Shown in pieces: positions 1 through 9,224 of a stretch of DNA of 64,000 nt. The notes under the pieces were generated by a model. That model searched no databases. It saw only the letters and a list, made by a program, of their open reading frames with translations, and was not told the DNA's origin. Both the position numbers and the translations under genes were made by a program. The stretch's first letter is position 1. Each line of letters begins with the position of its first letter. This stretch comes from Spirochaetota bacterium (GTDB taxonomy: Bacteria > Spirochaetota > Spirochaetia > Sphaerochaetales > Sphaerochaetaceae): the NCBI GenBank assembly GCA_023401595.1, contig JAEXDQ010000029.1, forward strand, positions 1 to 64,000, written 5' to 3'.

Positions 1-190
1 GAACCTGGTCAAGAACCTCGGCCTGGACGTCTACTTCAACATCGCCGACCTCACCAAAGTGGGCGACACCTTCACAGTTGGCGGCGACGCTTCCTACAAG
101 CTCAGCGGCGTAGAGTTCGCCATGAACTTGGAATATGCCAAGGCCACCAAGGCTTTCTCCGTTACCCCCAAGGTAATCATCGTTTTCTAA
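1..190 (+). CDS. C-terminal end of an outer-membrane beta-barrel-like protein (partial)
   Basis: The reading frame is open from base 2 to a TAA at 188-190 and begins before the window. The 62 visible residues alternate polar and hydrophobic positions (for example GDTFTVGGDASYKL, then FAMNLEYAKA) and end in KVIIVF. A final amphipathic strand with C-terminal Phe is the usual signature recognised by the BAM machinery, so an outer-membrane porin-like protein is inferred. The family cannot be named from this fragment. A good rho-independent terminator follows at about 266-300. Confidence 0.6.
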   Translation, partial: NLVKNLGLDVYFNIADLTKVGDTFTVGGDASYKLSGVEFAMNLEYAKATKAFSVTPKVIIVF

Positions 191-265
191 CCAAGGTTAG
201 TGCGAATCCGGCCGTGAGCAGAAACACGGCCGTGTTTCCTCCAACAATATTTTTCCGTTATACAA

Positions 266-300
266 AAGCGGTTCCGTCGTTGACGGGACCGCTTCTTTTT
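266..300 (+). terminator. Rho-independent terminator behind the outer-membrane protein gene
   Basis: AAGCGGTTCCGTC pairs with GACGGGACCGCTT with a single G-U pair, followed by CTTTTT. It closes the transcription unit ending at 190. The remaining bases between 190 and 486 hold no gene that I can support. Confidence 0.8.
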
Positions 301-486
301 ACAGGAGCCGGGCGGAGGACCATACATCTCCGTCAAACATCCCGGCTCCCGTCCATCCCTTCATCGACGGTCTATCCGACGGAGAAGAATTCGTCCCGCG
401 TCTTATGAATCGTAAACTCTCCGACCTTACGGACGCCGGTCCCGCCGGAAAGCCGGGACAGCCTGTCCATGGCGGGGAAGGATCGG

Positions 487-1971
487 TCATTTTCCGTAAA
501 GGAACGGAAGCTCGGCGTCAAAATCCCCATCAAGCGGAAAAATCGGTCGGGACAGCTTCGTATACGGAAGCCGGGAAAAGACTTCGTTGGAGCTTCCATC
601 GGTCAAGGCCATCATGGAACGTCTGGCGACCGCACGGATTTCCGGTTCCAGATATCCGAGCTTGACGGCGATCGCCTTGCGTTCTTCCGGCTCCACACCG
701 AGTACCCTCATCATCTCCGGGTCATAGCAGCCGACATGTCCGCCGGTGACGACGACATCCACACCTTCGACGTCGAGCAAGACGAGATCGTTGCCCTGGG
801 CTCCTTCCCATTTCTCCTTGACGGCCTTGACGGTCGCCTTTATATAGATTGGAGTACTGGTTCGGGTATCGAACTTGGCGCCCAGCTCGCCTTCGACGAC
901 ACCGCCGACACCGACGGCGAGCGCCTTGCTGACGATCTCAGGGTCATAGAGTCCTTGGTAGCAGAAAGGAGGCTCGAGCGTTGACAGATTGGGATCGGCG
1001 ATAATCATCTTCAGAAAATTCGTCACATCCTGGGACGACCCCGCCGTAGGGTTGTCGCCGCTGTCGGAAATGACGACAGGATAGATACCTGCGCGGATAC
1101 TTTCCCACGTAGCGGCAAGAGCGTCGGACGGTTCATGGGTTTCGTTGTAGAAACGGAATGCATGGCGGGTATCCCAGAACAACCGGGCAAGCTCCTGCGC
1201 ATACCTGTTGGCGAGTTCCTGGTCGTCTTCCGTGACCACCAGCGCGGTAACGCCGTTCTCCGCAGTATCCGCCCAGGGGAAACCGAGCAGGTAGGACGCT
1301 GCCATGACCCCCGGACGTCTTTCGTATTCACGCAGGACGGGAATCAGCCTGTTCATGGGGTCGACGCTGGTCTCGGACTGCTCGCCCGCGATCAGGATGG
1401 GAACATGGACGGCGGCCATCTTTGGAGAAAGCCCCTTCTCTAGCGTATCGATCGTCATGTTCGCCGCATGGATTCCAGTCTCATAGGTATCGGTGTGAGG
1501 GGCGCACTTGTAACCGACGAAGCCATTGCAGTTCTTCAACATACGGACGGTCATGGTAGCGTGCATGTCCAGGGAACTGAAGATAGGGACGTCCGGGCAG
1601 ATTTCCCGGATGGCTTCCAACAGATCGCCCTCGGCCTCGCCGATCCCCTTCACCCGCATGGAGCCATGCAACGACAAGCACAAAGCGTCGACCGGCAACG
1701 AGGCTTTCAACGTGTCGAGCAGCTCGGCCTTGAGCTTCTGGTAATAGGCGGCGTCCCATTCGCCGTTGGGAACTGCACGTGCGATCAGAGTCGGGACGAC
1801 CTCATAGCCGGCCGCCCTCAACGTCGATATGGCGCCACTGATGGAATCCTCCCGCTCTCCTTTCAACAACTCCGCGCCCCGACGAACCCAGATGTCTTTT
1901 TCACCGGTGATGATCGGATTAAAAGTATCCGATTCATGATGCAAGCCACCAACCAGCACTCGCTTCGCCAT
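487..1971 (-). CDS. M81 family metallopeptidase (MlrC-like)
   Basis: This 494-residue protein matches the M81/MlrC family, named after microcystin degradation protein MlrC. Visible family landmarks are LHHESDTFNP near the N-terminus, LHGSM near residue 101, the DMHATMT motif near 135 with likely metal ligands, PHTDTYETG soon after, and a GDNPTAGSSQD stretch. The ATG at 1971 is chosen because GGAGGA lies about 7 bases upstream. The frame is open further upstream, but an ATG six bases earlier would sit directly on that ribosome site. It is the last gene of the ABC importer-CutC-ROK operon. The natural substrate is unknown; a peptide- or amide-like compound brought in by the importer is a guess. 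Confidence 0.85.
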   Translation of the reverse strand: MAKRVLVGGLHHESDTFNPIITGEKDIWVRRGAELLKGEREDSISGAISTLRAAGYEVVPTLIARAVPNGEWDAAYYQKLKAELLDTLKASLPVDALCLSLHGSMRVKGIGEAEGDLLEAIREICPDVPIFSSLDMHATMTVRMLKNCNGFVGYKCAPHTDTYETGIHAANMTIDTLEKGLSPKMAAVHVPILIAGEQSETSVDPMNRLIPVLREYERRPGVMAASYLLGFPWADTAENGVTALVVTEDDQELANRYAQELARLFWDTRHAFRFYNETHEPSDALAATWESIRAGIYPVVISDSGDNPTAGSSQDVTNFLKMIIADPNLSTLEPPFCYQGLYDPEIVSKALAVGVGGVVEGELGAKFDTRTSTPIYIKATVKAVKEKWEGAQGNDLVLLDVEGVDVVVTGGHVGCYDPEMMRVLGVEPEERKAIAVKLGYLEPEIRAVARRSMMALTDGSSNEVFSRLPYTKLSRPIFPLDGDFDAELPFLYGK

Positions 1972-2055
1972 ATTCATCTCCTCCATACAGCACATGTGAT
2001 ATGTCCACCGGACAGCCGTCGGGAAACAAAGCGTTGGAGCGCTCCGTCCACAGGG

Positions 2056-3261
2056 CTATTCGACGATATTGGCAAGCAGACCGTTCAGACGACGGCTGTC
2101 TATTTCCGCCTCTCCTACCTGGGGAACCTGATACAGCCAGTCCAGCAGAGTATCGGCGGCTCCTTCGCTGGGGTCGAACTGGGCGTCCTGCACAAGCACC
2201 ACCCCACCCTTCCAGTCGAACCGTACCCACCGGTCATGCAGCTCGTTCTCCAGAACATCGAACACAGTCTCCCGAAACGGACTCGTAGCGAAAAAACCGC
2301 CGATGAACAACACCCGGGGGTCGAAGATGCTGATGGAACAGAAAATATCAGAGAACACTTCGACGATCAGCCGCCGTATGATGGACGGATCCGCATCGAG
2401 ATTGAGCAATTCGCGAGCCGACAGGCCGACCTGTCCGACGGCGTCGCTTCCCATGAGGGTCGAAGCGCGGTATTCTCCGCTACGGCTGGCGCTACCACGG
2501 TACAGCTTGCCGTCCATGACGAGACCAAGGCCAAGACCGATCGTAGGAATCCCTTCAGGAACGACCATAGGAGCGTGCTTGCGACCGAGCAGATACATGA
2601 AGCTGTCCTTCTCATATCCTTCTATCCAGAGATATTTCTCAGCACAGCAGTTGGCGTCGTTCTCAAAGAAGACTGGGAACTCAAATTTGGACAGGAAATC
2701 GCTGAAATCCGTGTGCTTCAGGCCATGGGTCCAGCACTCTTCGATACAGGTGTTGCCGCTGAGGACGATACCGGGAACGGCGACGCAGACACCAAGGACG
2801 GGAAGCTTCCCGCATAGCTCCTTGGCTTGCTCCACGACTTCTCTGACAAGCCCCTCGAACATACGGACAGGATCCCCGTTCTTCGAGGTGTTCCGATATG
2901 AAAGCGCGGCCTGATAGACAATGCCTCCGGCGATATTGCAAATGGAAATACGATAGAAACCCGACATCAGCTCGATACCGACGGCCCTGCCGAAATCCTC
3001 GTTCAGCCCGACCAGGTTGCGTTTACGCCCGACACCGTTGACAACGGCGTTGGCATTGCCGCCCCCTGCGCTATCGGAACCGGCCAGTTCCTTGACGGTT
3101 CCGTTCTCAAGCAATCGGTTGACGCTGTAGGTGACCGTCGAGGGCTGCAGCCCGAGAGCCTGCGCGATTTCAATCCGGCTGCAAGCCTTGCGACGCAGGA
3201 GATTCAGGATCAACAGCCCGTTGGCTATTTTCTGATACTGACTGTTCCCGACGACTTTCAT
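2056..3261 (-). CDS. ROK family transcriptional regulator
   Basis: A 401-residue NagC/XylR-type protein. Residues about 15-55 form a winged helix-turn-helix (KACSRIEIAQALGLQPSTVT), followed by a sugar-kinase-like ROK domain with FFENDANCCAEKYLW. The usual ROK zinc motif CxCGxxGCxE is not visible; the equivalent region reads GSASRSGEYR, so ligand binding may differ from that of classical members. Its start overlaps the cutC stop by ATGA, which implies translational coupling. It probably senses the sugar imported by the adjacent ABC system and controls the promoter at 7284-7313. The palindrome at 7268-7280 is the obvious operator candidate. Confidence 0.85.
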   Translation of the reverse strand: MKVVGNSQYQKIANGLLILNLLRRKACSRIEIAQALGLQPSTVTYSVNRLLENGTVKELAGSDSAGGGNANAVVNGVGRKRNLVGLNEDFGRAVGIELMSGFYRISICNIAGGIVYQAALSYRNTSKNGDPVRMFEGLVREVVEQAKELCGKLPVLGVCVAVPGIVLSGNTCIEECWTHGLKHTDFSDFLSKFEFPVFFENDANCCAEKYLWIEGYEKDSFMYLLGRKHAPMVVPEGIPTIGLGLGLVMDGKLYRGSASRSGEYRASTLMGSDAVGQVGLSARELLNLDADPSIIRRLIVEVFSDIFCSISIFDPRVLFIGGFFATSPFRETVFDVLENELHDRWVRFDWKGGVVLVQDAQFDPSEGAADTLLDWLYQVPQVGEAEIDSRRLNGLLANIVE

Positions 3262-4007
3262 ACCATCGACCTGACATCCTTGACGCGCGCCACGTCGGTA
3301 TGTGAAACAGTGAATTCGCTCTGTCTCAGCACTCCGCCCATATAGATATGGTCAGGATGGAACTCCATTCTGGAACGGAATTCCCGAGGCAGGAACACAT
3401 GGTACTCCTTCGCCTGGATCTTCGCATGGAGCGATGGAAAATTACGTTCGGAAATGCCGCACCCAGGCATGACGACGATCCTGTCGCCGGCCTGTTTCAC
3501 CATAGCGGCCAACGTATCCGCCCCCTCCGGCACAGTAGGCTCCAACCCGCTGGACAAAACCCTGTCCACGCCGAGCTTGATCAGCTTTTCGAGAGAACGG
3601 GACGCATCTTTGGTCATGTCGATGGCCCTGTGGAACGTCACGGGAAGAGGTCTGACGATATCGATCAATTCATGGGAACGCTCCATGTCGATCTCCCCGT
3701 CCGGAGTGAGGATCCCGAAGACGATGGCGTTGGCGCCCTCCTCCTTGAAAACCCTGGCGTCCTCCTTCATGACCTCGAATTCCAGGTCGCTATAGCAAAA
3801 ATCACCCCCACGGGGTCTGATCATCACATTCATGGGGATAGAAGCAAGCCGTTTCGCCGTCCTGAAGGTTCCCAAGGAGGGGGTACATCCTCCCTCAAAA
3901 AGATCGGAACACAATTCAACCCTGTCCGCACCCCCTTGCTCGGCCGCAACAACGGATTCGACGGATTCCAGACATATTTCAATCAACACCTTGCCGACAT
4001 CTGGCAT
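3258..4007 (-). CDS. cutC: CutC family protein
   Basis: This 249-residue protein aligns over its full length with the CutC TIM-barrel family (about 248 residues in E. coli). Characteristic stretches are IEICLESVESVVAAEQGGADRVELC, FEGGCTPSLGT, MIRPRGGDFCYS and FHRAIDM. CutC was first linked to copper homeostasis, but its biochemical activity is uncertain, and its location in a carbohydrate operon argues for a metabolic role. The start at 4007 follows AGGAGGAATGTC; an upstream in-frame ATG at 4049 lacks such a site. It overlaps the ROK gene by 4 bases. Confidence 0.88.
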   Translation of the reverse strand: MPDVGKVLIEICLESVESVVAAEQGGADRVELCSDLFEGGCTPSLGTFRTAKRLASIPMNVMIRPRGGDFCYSDLEFEVMKEDARVFKEEGANAIVFGILTPDGEIDMERSHELIDIVRPLPVTFHRAIDMTKDASRSLEKLIKLGVDRVLSSGLEPTVPEGADTLAAMVKQAGDRIVVMPGCGISERNFPSLHAKIQAKEYHVFLPREFRSRMEFHPDHIYMGGVLRQSEFTVSHTDVARVKDVRSMV

Positions 4008-4116
4008 GACATTCCTCCTAGATATTGTATCATTGTTCTTGATAGGCAATTGTACCGCGTACCGATGCCACCGGACAAGCTATATCTCCAATGGAGACCC
4101 ATATCGCGCCGGAGTG

Positions 4117-4968
4117 TCATTCCTTGATCGCCCCTTCTCCAAATCCTTGGACCAACGCATTATGCGCGATAAAATAGAAAATGAACATAGGTATCGTACC
4201 GATGACCAGCGCGGCGAACTGCAGGCCGTAGTCCTGGTTCAACCGTCCTGCGAACGAATTGATCGTTACAGGCAGGCTGCGCATGTTTTCTCCGCTGGTA
4301 AGCGTGAACACCAGCAGGAACTCGTTCCAGTTGTTCAGAAAATTCAATACGGCGATCGTCGCGACGACCGGGGTCGAAAGGGTCAGAATGATCTTCCAGA
4401 AGATATATTGGTATCCAGCCCCATCGATGACGGCGGCTTCGATCAGCGCATCGGGGATCCCTTTGATGAAGGAAGCGGCTATCAGGATGGCCATGGGGAG
4501 TCCGAACGCGATATACGGCAGGATGACGCCCAGGCGGGTGTTGTAGAGCCCGACCGACGTCTCCATGATAAACAACGGGGTAATGACAGAATTGACGGTG
4601 ATCAACAGGCCCAAGGTGAAGAACGCGCTGTAGACCTTGGAGCTTCTGTAACCGAACTTGGTCAATGCGAAGCCAGCGCATAACGCCAACAATACCGTCG
4701 CAGTGGTGGCGGTCAGCGAATAGAAGACGCTGTTGAAGAACGCGTTGAACATGTTGCCGAATTCAAACGCCCTCCTGTAGTTGGCGAGCGTAGGGGCTTT
4801 GGGCAACGACATGGGATACACCAGGATCTCGCCGTTAAGCTTGAACGACGAGTAGAACATCCATATCATGGGCACCAACGTGATCATGGTGAACAGAAAC
4901 AGGAACACGTAGGAGAAAACTGTCCACCCGCGGGAAATCTTCTTCGTCCTCAGACCTTTCCTTGACAT
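4117..4968 (-). CDS. Carbohydrate ABC transporter permease, MalG type
   Basis: A 283-residue integral membrane protein of the CUT1 sugar importer family with about six hydrophobic segments. The cytoplasmic EAA loop that docks on the ATPase reads EAAVIDGAGYQYIFWKIILT. The ATG at 4968 follows GGGAGGTGCCGGC, and only 13 bases separate it from the MalF-type gene upstream. It pairs with the permease at 4982-5869 and the binding protein at 5941-7245. No ATPase gene is present in the operon, so a shared MsiK/UgpC-like ATPase encoded elsewhere is likely, as in many CUT1 systems. Confidence 0.92.
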   Translation of the reverse strand: MSRKGLRTKKISRGWTVFSYVFLFLFTMITLVPMIWMFYSSFKLNGEILVYPMSLPKAPTLANYRRAFEFGNMFNAFFNSVFYSLTATTATVLLALCAGFALTKFGYRSSKVYSAFFTLGLLITVNSVITPLFIMETSVGLYNTRLGVILPYIAFGLPMAILIAASFIKGIPDALIEAAVIDGAGYQYIFWKIILTLSTPVVATIAVLNFLNNWNEFLLVFTLTSGENMRSLPVTINSFAGRLNQDYGLQFAALVIGTIPMFIFYFIAHNALVQGFGEGAIKE

Positions 4969-4981
4969 GCCGGCACCTCCC

Positions 4982-5869
4982 CTATTCATATTTCCGCTGA
5001 GCCTTCGCATACAGGCCGCGGGCGAGCGATATCAACCCGACGCTGAGGACCACTATGATGATGGAGACGGCGCTGCCGTATCCGTAGTTGCTGAAGGTAA
5101 AGGTCTGCTTGTACAGGTACAGCGCCATGACCGAAGTATAATCGACGGGGCCTCCGCCGGTCATGGCGTAGACCAGATCGAAGCTCTTGAGGCTTCCGCT
5201 GATCGCAAGCACCGAAGAGGTGAAGATGACGTTCGCCAGCGCAGGCAGGACGATCTTCATGATGATGGTCGATTCTTTAGCCCCATCGATCGTAGCCGCC
5301 TCAAAGACGGATTCGGGGATACGTTGCAGGTTCGCGAGGAAAATGACCATGTACAGGCTCGTATGCTGCCAGAGCAGCACGATCAGGATAGGGATCATGG
5401 CGAACTTGCTGCTTTCAAAAATCCTCACCACGTAGTCGGGATTGTGGGTGACGGACCGGACCATCGCGGTGTAGATGCCGACAGGGGAGAAGACACGGTT
5501 CCAGAGCAACGCCACGACGACCGAGGAAATCGTGATCGGCATGAAAATCATCATCTCAAAGAATTTCGCGCCCTTGACCCACTTACGGTACAGCAGATAC
5601 GCAAGGACGATACCGAGCGGAATCTGCCCCAGCACGGAAATGAGCATGATCTGCACGTTGTTCCACAAGGATTTCAGGAATTCAGGATCCTTGAGGATGT
5701 TGATATAGTTCTCGAATCCCACGAAACCGACCATCCTGTAATGCCGCCACTTGGTAAAGGAGAGCCCGAGACTCATGAGAATCGGGAAGATGATGATGGA
5801 TATGTAGATGATGAAAGCGGGCATCAACAAGGTATAGAAACTGATCTTCTTGTTCCGGCTATGTATCAT
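4982..5869 (-). CDS. Sugar ABC transporter permease, MalF type
   Basis: A 295-residue CUT1 permease starting MIHSRNKKISFYTLL, with six predicted membrane segments and an EAA loop (EAATIDGAKESTIIMKIVLP). It forms the channel heterodimer with the MalG-type protein encoded immediately downstream. A GGGGGTTCC stretch precedes the ATG. A GC-rich hairpin at 5893-5919 lies between it and the binding-protein gene, and probably adjusts the ratio of binding protein to permease. Confidence 0.92.
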   Translation of the reverse strand: MIHSRNKKISFYTLLMPAFIIYISIIIFPILMSLGLSFTKWRHYRMVGFVGFENYINILKDPEFLKSLWNNVQIMLISVLGQIPLGIVLAYLLYRKWVKGAKFFEMMIFMPITISSVVVALLWNRVFSPVGIYTAMVRSVTHNPDYVVRIFESSKFAMIPILIVLLWQHTSLYMVIFLANLQRIPESVFEAATIDGAKESTIIMKIVLPALANVIFTSSVLAISGSLKSFDLVYAMTGGGPVDYTSVMALYLYKQTFTFSNYGYGSAVSIIIVVLSVGLISLARGLYAKAQRKYE

Positions 5870-5892
5870 GGAACCCCCAGGAAAGCAGAATC

Positions 5893-5919
5893 GGTGCGGG
5901 CGGACCGGCCGTCCGCACC
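5893..5919 (-). other. Intercistronic hairpin between binding-protein and permease genes
   Basis: On the minus strand GTGCGGAC pairs with GTCCG-CGCAC around a GGCC loop, with a short bulge. No T tract follows, so it is more likely an RNA-stabilising or partial attenuation structure than a full terminator. Confidence 0.45.
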
Positions 5920-5940
5920 GGCATGATGGACTATGACGGA

Positions 5941-7245
5941 CTATCTCTCGTTGGCGGCCACGAACTTTTCATATTTCGCGGCGATGGCGGCGGGATCCCC
6001 GTTGCCAAGCATCATTGCCTGGATATCGCTGTTCAGCATGTTCACCCCTTCCGCGCCCATGATAGCGTCGAACACATATCCCATCGGATGCTCGGCCTGG
6101 AATTCGGCGAACTTGGCCTGCATCGGGGCTAGCTGTATCTTGGAGAGGTCGAGCATGTAGGACGGTACGTCGCCATAGGACGCCCGTATCGCCGCGCCTT
6201 CTTCGCCGGTGTAGAAGCGGATGAACGTCCATGCCGCATCGGCTTTCGCAGTACCCTCCAGCTTGGAGGAAATACCGAAGCCTTCCGAAACGGTAGCGGT
6301 CGAAGTATTGGAAGTGACTTCGCCCTTGAGCTTCGGGAACACATGCATCTGGACGGCGGCTTTCATGGAATCGGACAGGTCACGGTCCATGCCGCTGGTC
6401 CTCCAGCCGGCGTCGATCAGATAGACGCTCTTGCCCTGGTAGAACTCCTGGTCGGCTTCGGTATTGGACATCTGGTTGACGCCTGGGGAGAACATCCCCT
6501 TTTCAGTCATCTCCTTGACGATCCGCAAGGAACGCACGAACGGTTCATCGGTAAAGGCCGCTCCATTGGAGCCGGTCGCGGCGTCCATGAACCATTGCGG
6601 TCCGCCAAGACGATCGACCAACAGGCTCAGCAACCACGAATTGACAACCCAAGGATCCTTGTTGCCCATGGAGACGGGATAATACCCGGCGGCACGGATG
6701 ACGGGAACCTGGGCCAGCCACTCTTCATACGTCTCCGGATAGGTCAGCCCGAGCTTGGCGAGCAAGTCGTGATTGGCGTATACGGTATGGCAGACGGCCA
6801 ACGACGGCGGAATGATCCAATATTCACCGTTCGCCCCCTGCGCGGCCCAAGTCGCACCGGAATACTCCTTCTTTACGTCGTCGGTCAGATACTTTTTGCC
6901 AAGGTCGAGGACCTGTCCTGTCGCATTGACATATGCGGAACGGGCGCCGCCATAGCAGGTGAAGATGTCGGGAACCTGCTTGGAAGCGGCCATGGCCTGG
7001 AATTTCTGGTGGAAGGCTTCCCCGCTCGCATATTCAGGTTCGATCACGATGTCGGGGTACTTCTCCGCGAAAGCTGCCATGATGGCGTTATGTCCTGCGT
7101 ACTGGGAGAGCGTCGGATCGATTTGCATGTAGGCTTTCAGCACAATCTTGCCGTCCGCTGCGGCGGACTCCTTTGAGCCGGCGGCGAACAGGGCAACGCC
7201 GGACAGCAACGAAACGATCAGAATCAACACAGTCAGTCTTTTCAT
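5941..7245 (-). CDS. Extracellular solute-binding protein, sugar ABC transporter
   Basis: A 434-residue family-1-type binding protein. An N-terminal export signal (MKRLTVLILIVSLLSGVALFAAG) leads into SKESAAADGKIVLKAYMQ. No lipobox Cys is seen, so it is predicted to be released into the periplasm. Internal features such as FAEKYPDIVIEPEY, the Trp-rich middle part and GAEGVNMLNSDIQAMMLG near the C-terminus fit CUT1 ligand binders. It is the first gene of the operon that continues through both permeases, cutC, the ROK gene and the M81 gene. The ligand cannot be predicted. Confidence 0.9.
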   Translation of the reverse strand: MKRLTVLILIVSLLSGVALFAAGSKESAAADGKIVLKAYMQIDPTLSQYAGHNAIMAAFAEKYPDIVIEPEYASGEAFHQKFQAMAASKQVPDIFTCYGGARSAYVNATGQVLDLGKKYLTDDVKKEYSGATWAAQGANGEYWIIPPSLAVCHTVYANHDLLAKLGLTYPETYEEWLAQVPVIRAAGYYPVSMGNKDPWVVNSWLLSLLVDRLGGPQWFMDAATGSNGAAFTDEPFVRSLRIVKEMTEKGMFSPGVNQMSNTEADQEFYQGKSVYLIDAGWRTSGMDRDLSDSMKAAVQMHVFPKLKGEVTSNTSTATVSEGFGISSKLEGTAKADAAWTFIRFYTGEEGAAIRASYGDVPSYMLDLSKIQLAPMQAKFAEFQAEHPMGYVFDAIMGAEGVNMLNSDIQAMMLGNGDPAAIAAKYEKFVAANER

Positions 7246-7267
7246 GTTTCAGTCCTCCATTAGTTTT

Positions 7268-7280
7268 TTCATTCAATGAA
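7268..7280. promoter_or_regulatory. Palindromic operator candidate at the ABC operon start site
   Basis: TTCATTCAATGAA is a perfect 6+6 palindrome around one base. It covers the expected transcription start of the promoter at 7284-7313, a position where a repressor would block initiation. The ROK protein of the same operon is the likely ligand; this is inference. Confidence 0.5.
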
Positions 7281-7283
7281 TTA

Positions 7284-7313
7284 ATTGTATGGAGTACATT
7301 GAAAATTTGTCAA
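7284..7313 (-). promoter_or_regulatory. Sigma-70-type promoter of the ABC-cutC-ROK-M81 operon
   Basis: On the minus strand TTGACA (7308-7313) and TACAAT (7284-7289) are separated by 18 bases, with an AAAAAAAAG stretch just upstream. The binding-protein ATG lies at 7245. Confidence 0.75.
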
Positions 7314-7646
7314 CTTTTTTTTGCGTGAAACTGACCGGGGCATCGCCGTACCTGCCGCTACGACACCAGTCAGAAATATATTTCATTATATCAAAACAGG
7401 TTATAAAATCTTGACGTAGCAACGAAAGCCTGCGCCAGAACGTCGCCCCCGCCTCCCGTCGCAGCAGCTTCGGGAAAAACTTTGCGAAGCGTTGCCATTC
7501 CGTATACCGCCGGATACCGACGATATCGCCGATGGCGTTGATGTCGCTGAGAACATTGATGTCGTTGATATCGCTATAATTCCACTCAGATTGCGGCGGT
7601 CGTGCAGGAAAGCCGTCGCATAAGCGGTCGATGGGTTCCGGCCCGG
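7314..7646. other. Non-coding gap upstream of the ABC operon
   Basis: About 330 bases between the ABC promoter and the histidine kinase stop. I see no gene. Bases 7517-7581 contain imperfect repeats of a GATGTCGTTGA-like motif of unknown meaning. Confidence 0.5.
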
Positions 7647-9224
7647 TTACGGTTTTTCCGGCCAGACAAGCCGCACAAGGATTTTCGGCTCCGCGGGGTC
7701 CGCCGTCTCAAGGTTCGTGATCGACGCGAAACCTTCGTGCAGACGCATCACCTGCCCCACGATAGGAAGCCCCAGACCGCTACCGCACGACGCCGTGCGG
7801 GATAGATCGCCTCGCGTCCAGGGTTCAAAGAAATCAATCTGCGGGTTCTTCAGGGAACCAGCGTTGATGAAATCCATCTCTAGCAGACGTTCTTCCTCGG
7901 ACGAAGCCTTTCCTTGCGGAACCCTATCGGAATGAATCCTCCACTGCACATGCCCGGAAGAGGCCGCCAACGCGTTGCTGACCAGCTCCTTGCAGGCGAT
8001 CTGAAACAAGGAGAAGTCACAGGAAACCACCGGAACGTCCACCTTGACATCGACCCGAGCCGCCTCATCCTGGGGAAAAGACCTCAGGACGGCGTCCACC
8101 AGCTCAAGGACATCTATCCTGTCGATATTTGCGACCGTGTCGGGGGATTGCAGCGTCGAATAGGTCACTACGGACTGGATACGTTCCTGCAACAGACAGT
8201 TTTCCTTGTTGACCATCCGGATATGCGCCGCATCGATGGGAAAGATACCGTCGGACATCCCATCCAGCAGAAGTTTCATCGAAGTCACCGGTGTATTCAA
8301 GTCGTGGGATATGCTGCACAGCCAGGCCTGGCGAGCCCGTTCATGGTCCTGCAGGCGCTGATCCAAATGGGAAATAGACGACACCATCTTCTTCAGCCCC
8401 GCTGTGTTCGTCCGCGGAAGCGAGACATTATGCCTTCCTTCGGCAAGCTCGAACAGGGCCTTGGATACTTGTTCGGAGAATCTGACGTTCCGACGGGAGA
8501 TGAAGAAACCAAGCAGCAAGGACACGACCAATGAAACGGGGATAGTGACAAGGAACGTAGCCAAATAACTTTTGACGAGATCCGCGGTAAATTTATACGT
8601 CATGGGGGTGAATGTCAGTACATCGACGGAACCCAACCGCTCCCCGTTGTAGAACAGGTCGACCGTACCGGTCACATCCTGGATCCTGACATCCGGAGGA
8701 AATATCATGGGGTCGTCCTTCCCTTTATCGACGACCGTCATTTTGTTTGTCGAAGGAATCGCGTCCGCCGTTTTCTCACCCTTCGACGCATTGTCGGCTA
8801 CGACGCAGGAGCCATCGCCTTCATCCATGGAGGAATCCGTCTGATCACGGTCGGATCCGGGTGAATCGGCGGCGACCGGGATATTTCCGTCATAACCGGG
8901 AGGGACCGGAAGCAACCTCCCCTTCGAGGTCTTGCCAAACGACGCCACAAGCTCGCCGTCGTTGTCCCTCACCAGCAATCCGCTCACCCTGTCGTCGGCG
9001 GCCCGCAGAAGCGCCGGCCATATATTTTCAAGCGTCCACCCATCGGGAGGAGCTTCATTCTCCACATAAGTCTTGACCCGTTCCAGGTACGATTCATAGA
9101 CCGCCTGACTCCATTCCTTCGCCATACGCTCGTTCATGCTGAACACCAAGCCCACTTGTATCAGGACGATGATCAACGTAATCGATACGATGCTGAAGAA
9201 CAGCCGGAGAAAGACGTTTCTCAT
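7647..9224 (-). CDS. Membrane sensor histidine kinase
   Basis: A 525-residue kinase. A first membrane helix (about residues 6-30) and a second (about 220-245) enclose a long extracytoplasmic domain. The H box SISHDLNTPVTS places the phosphorylated His near residue 307. An N box (KELVSNALAAS) and a G2 box (GSGLGLPIV) follow, so it should be catalytically intact. The start at 9224 overlaps the response-regulator stop by ATGA, which indicates coupling. The frame is open upstream to 9293, but those residues lie over the regulator gene. It presumably signals to one or both regulators encoded just upstream. Confidence 0.9.
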   Translation of the reverse strand: MRNVFLRLFFSIVSITLIIVLIQVGLVFSMNERMAKEWSQAVYESYLERVKTYVENEAPPDGWTLENIWPALLRAADDRVSGLLVRDNDGELVASFGKTSKGRLLPVPPGYDGNIPVAADSPGSDRDQTDSSMDEGDGSCVVADNASKGEKTADAIPSTNKMTVVDKGKDDPMIFPPDVRIQDVTGTVDLFYNGERLGSVDVLTFTPMTYKFTADLVKSYLATFLVTIPVSLVVSLLLGFFISRRNVRFSEQVSKALFELAEGRHNVSLPRTNTAGLKKMVSSISHLDQRLQDHERARQAWLCSISHDLNTPVTSMKLLLDGMSDGIFPIDAAHIRMVNKENCLLQERIQSVVTYSTLQSPDTVANIDRIDVLELVDAVLRSFPQDEAARVDVKVDVPVVSCDFSLFQIACKELVSNALAASSGHVQWRIHSDRVPQGKASSEEERLLEMDFINAGSLKNPQIDFFEPWTRGDLSRTASCGSGLGLPIVGQVMRLHEGFASITNLETADPAEPKILVRLVWPEKP

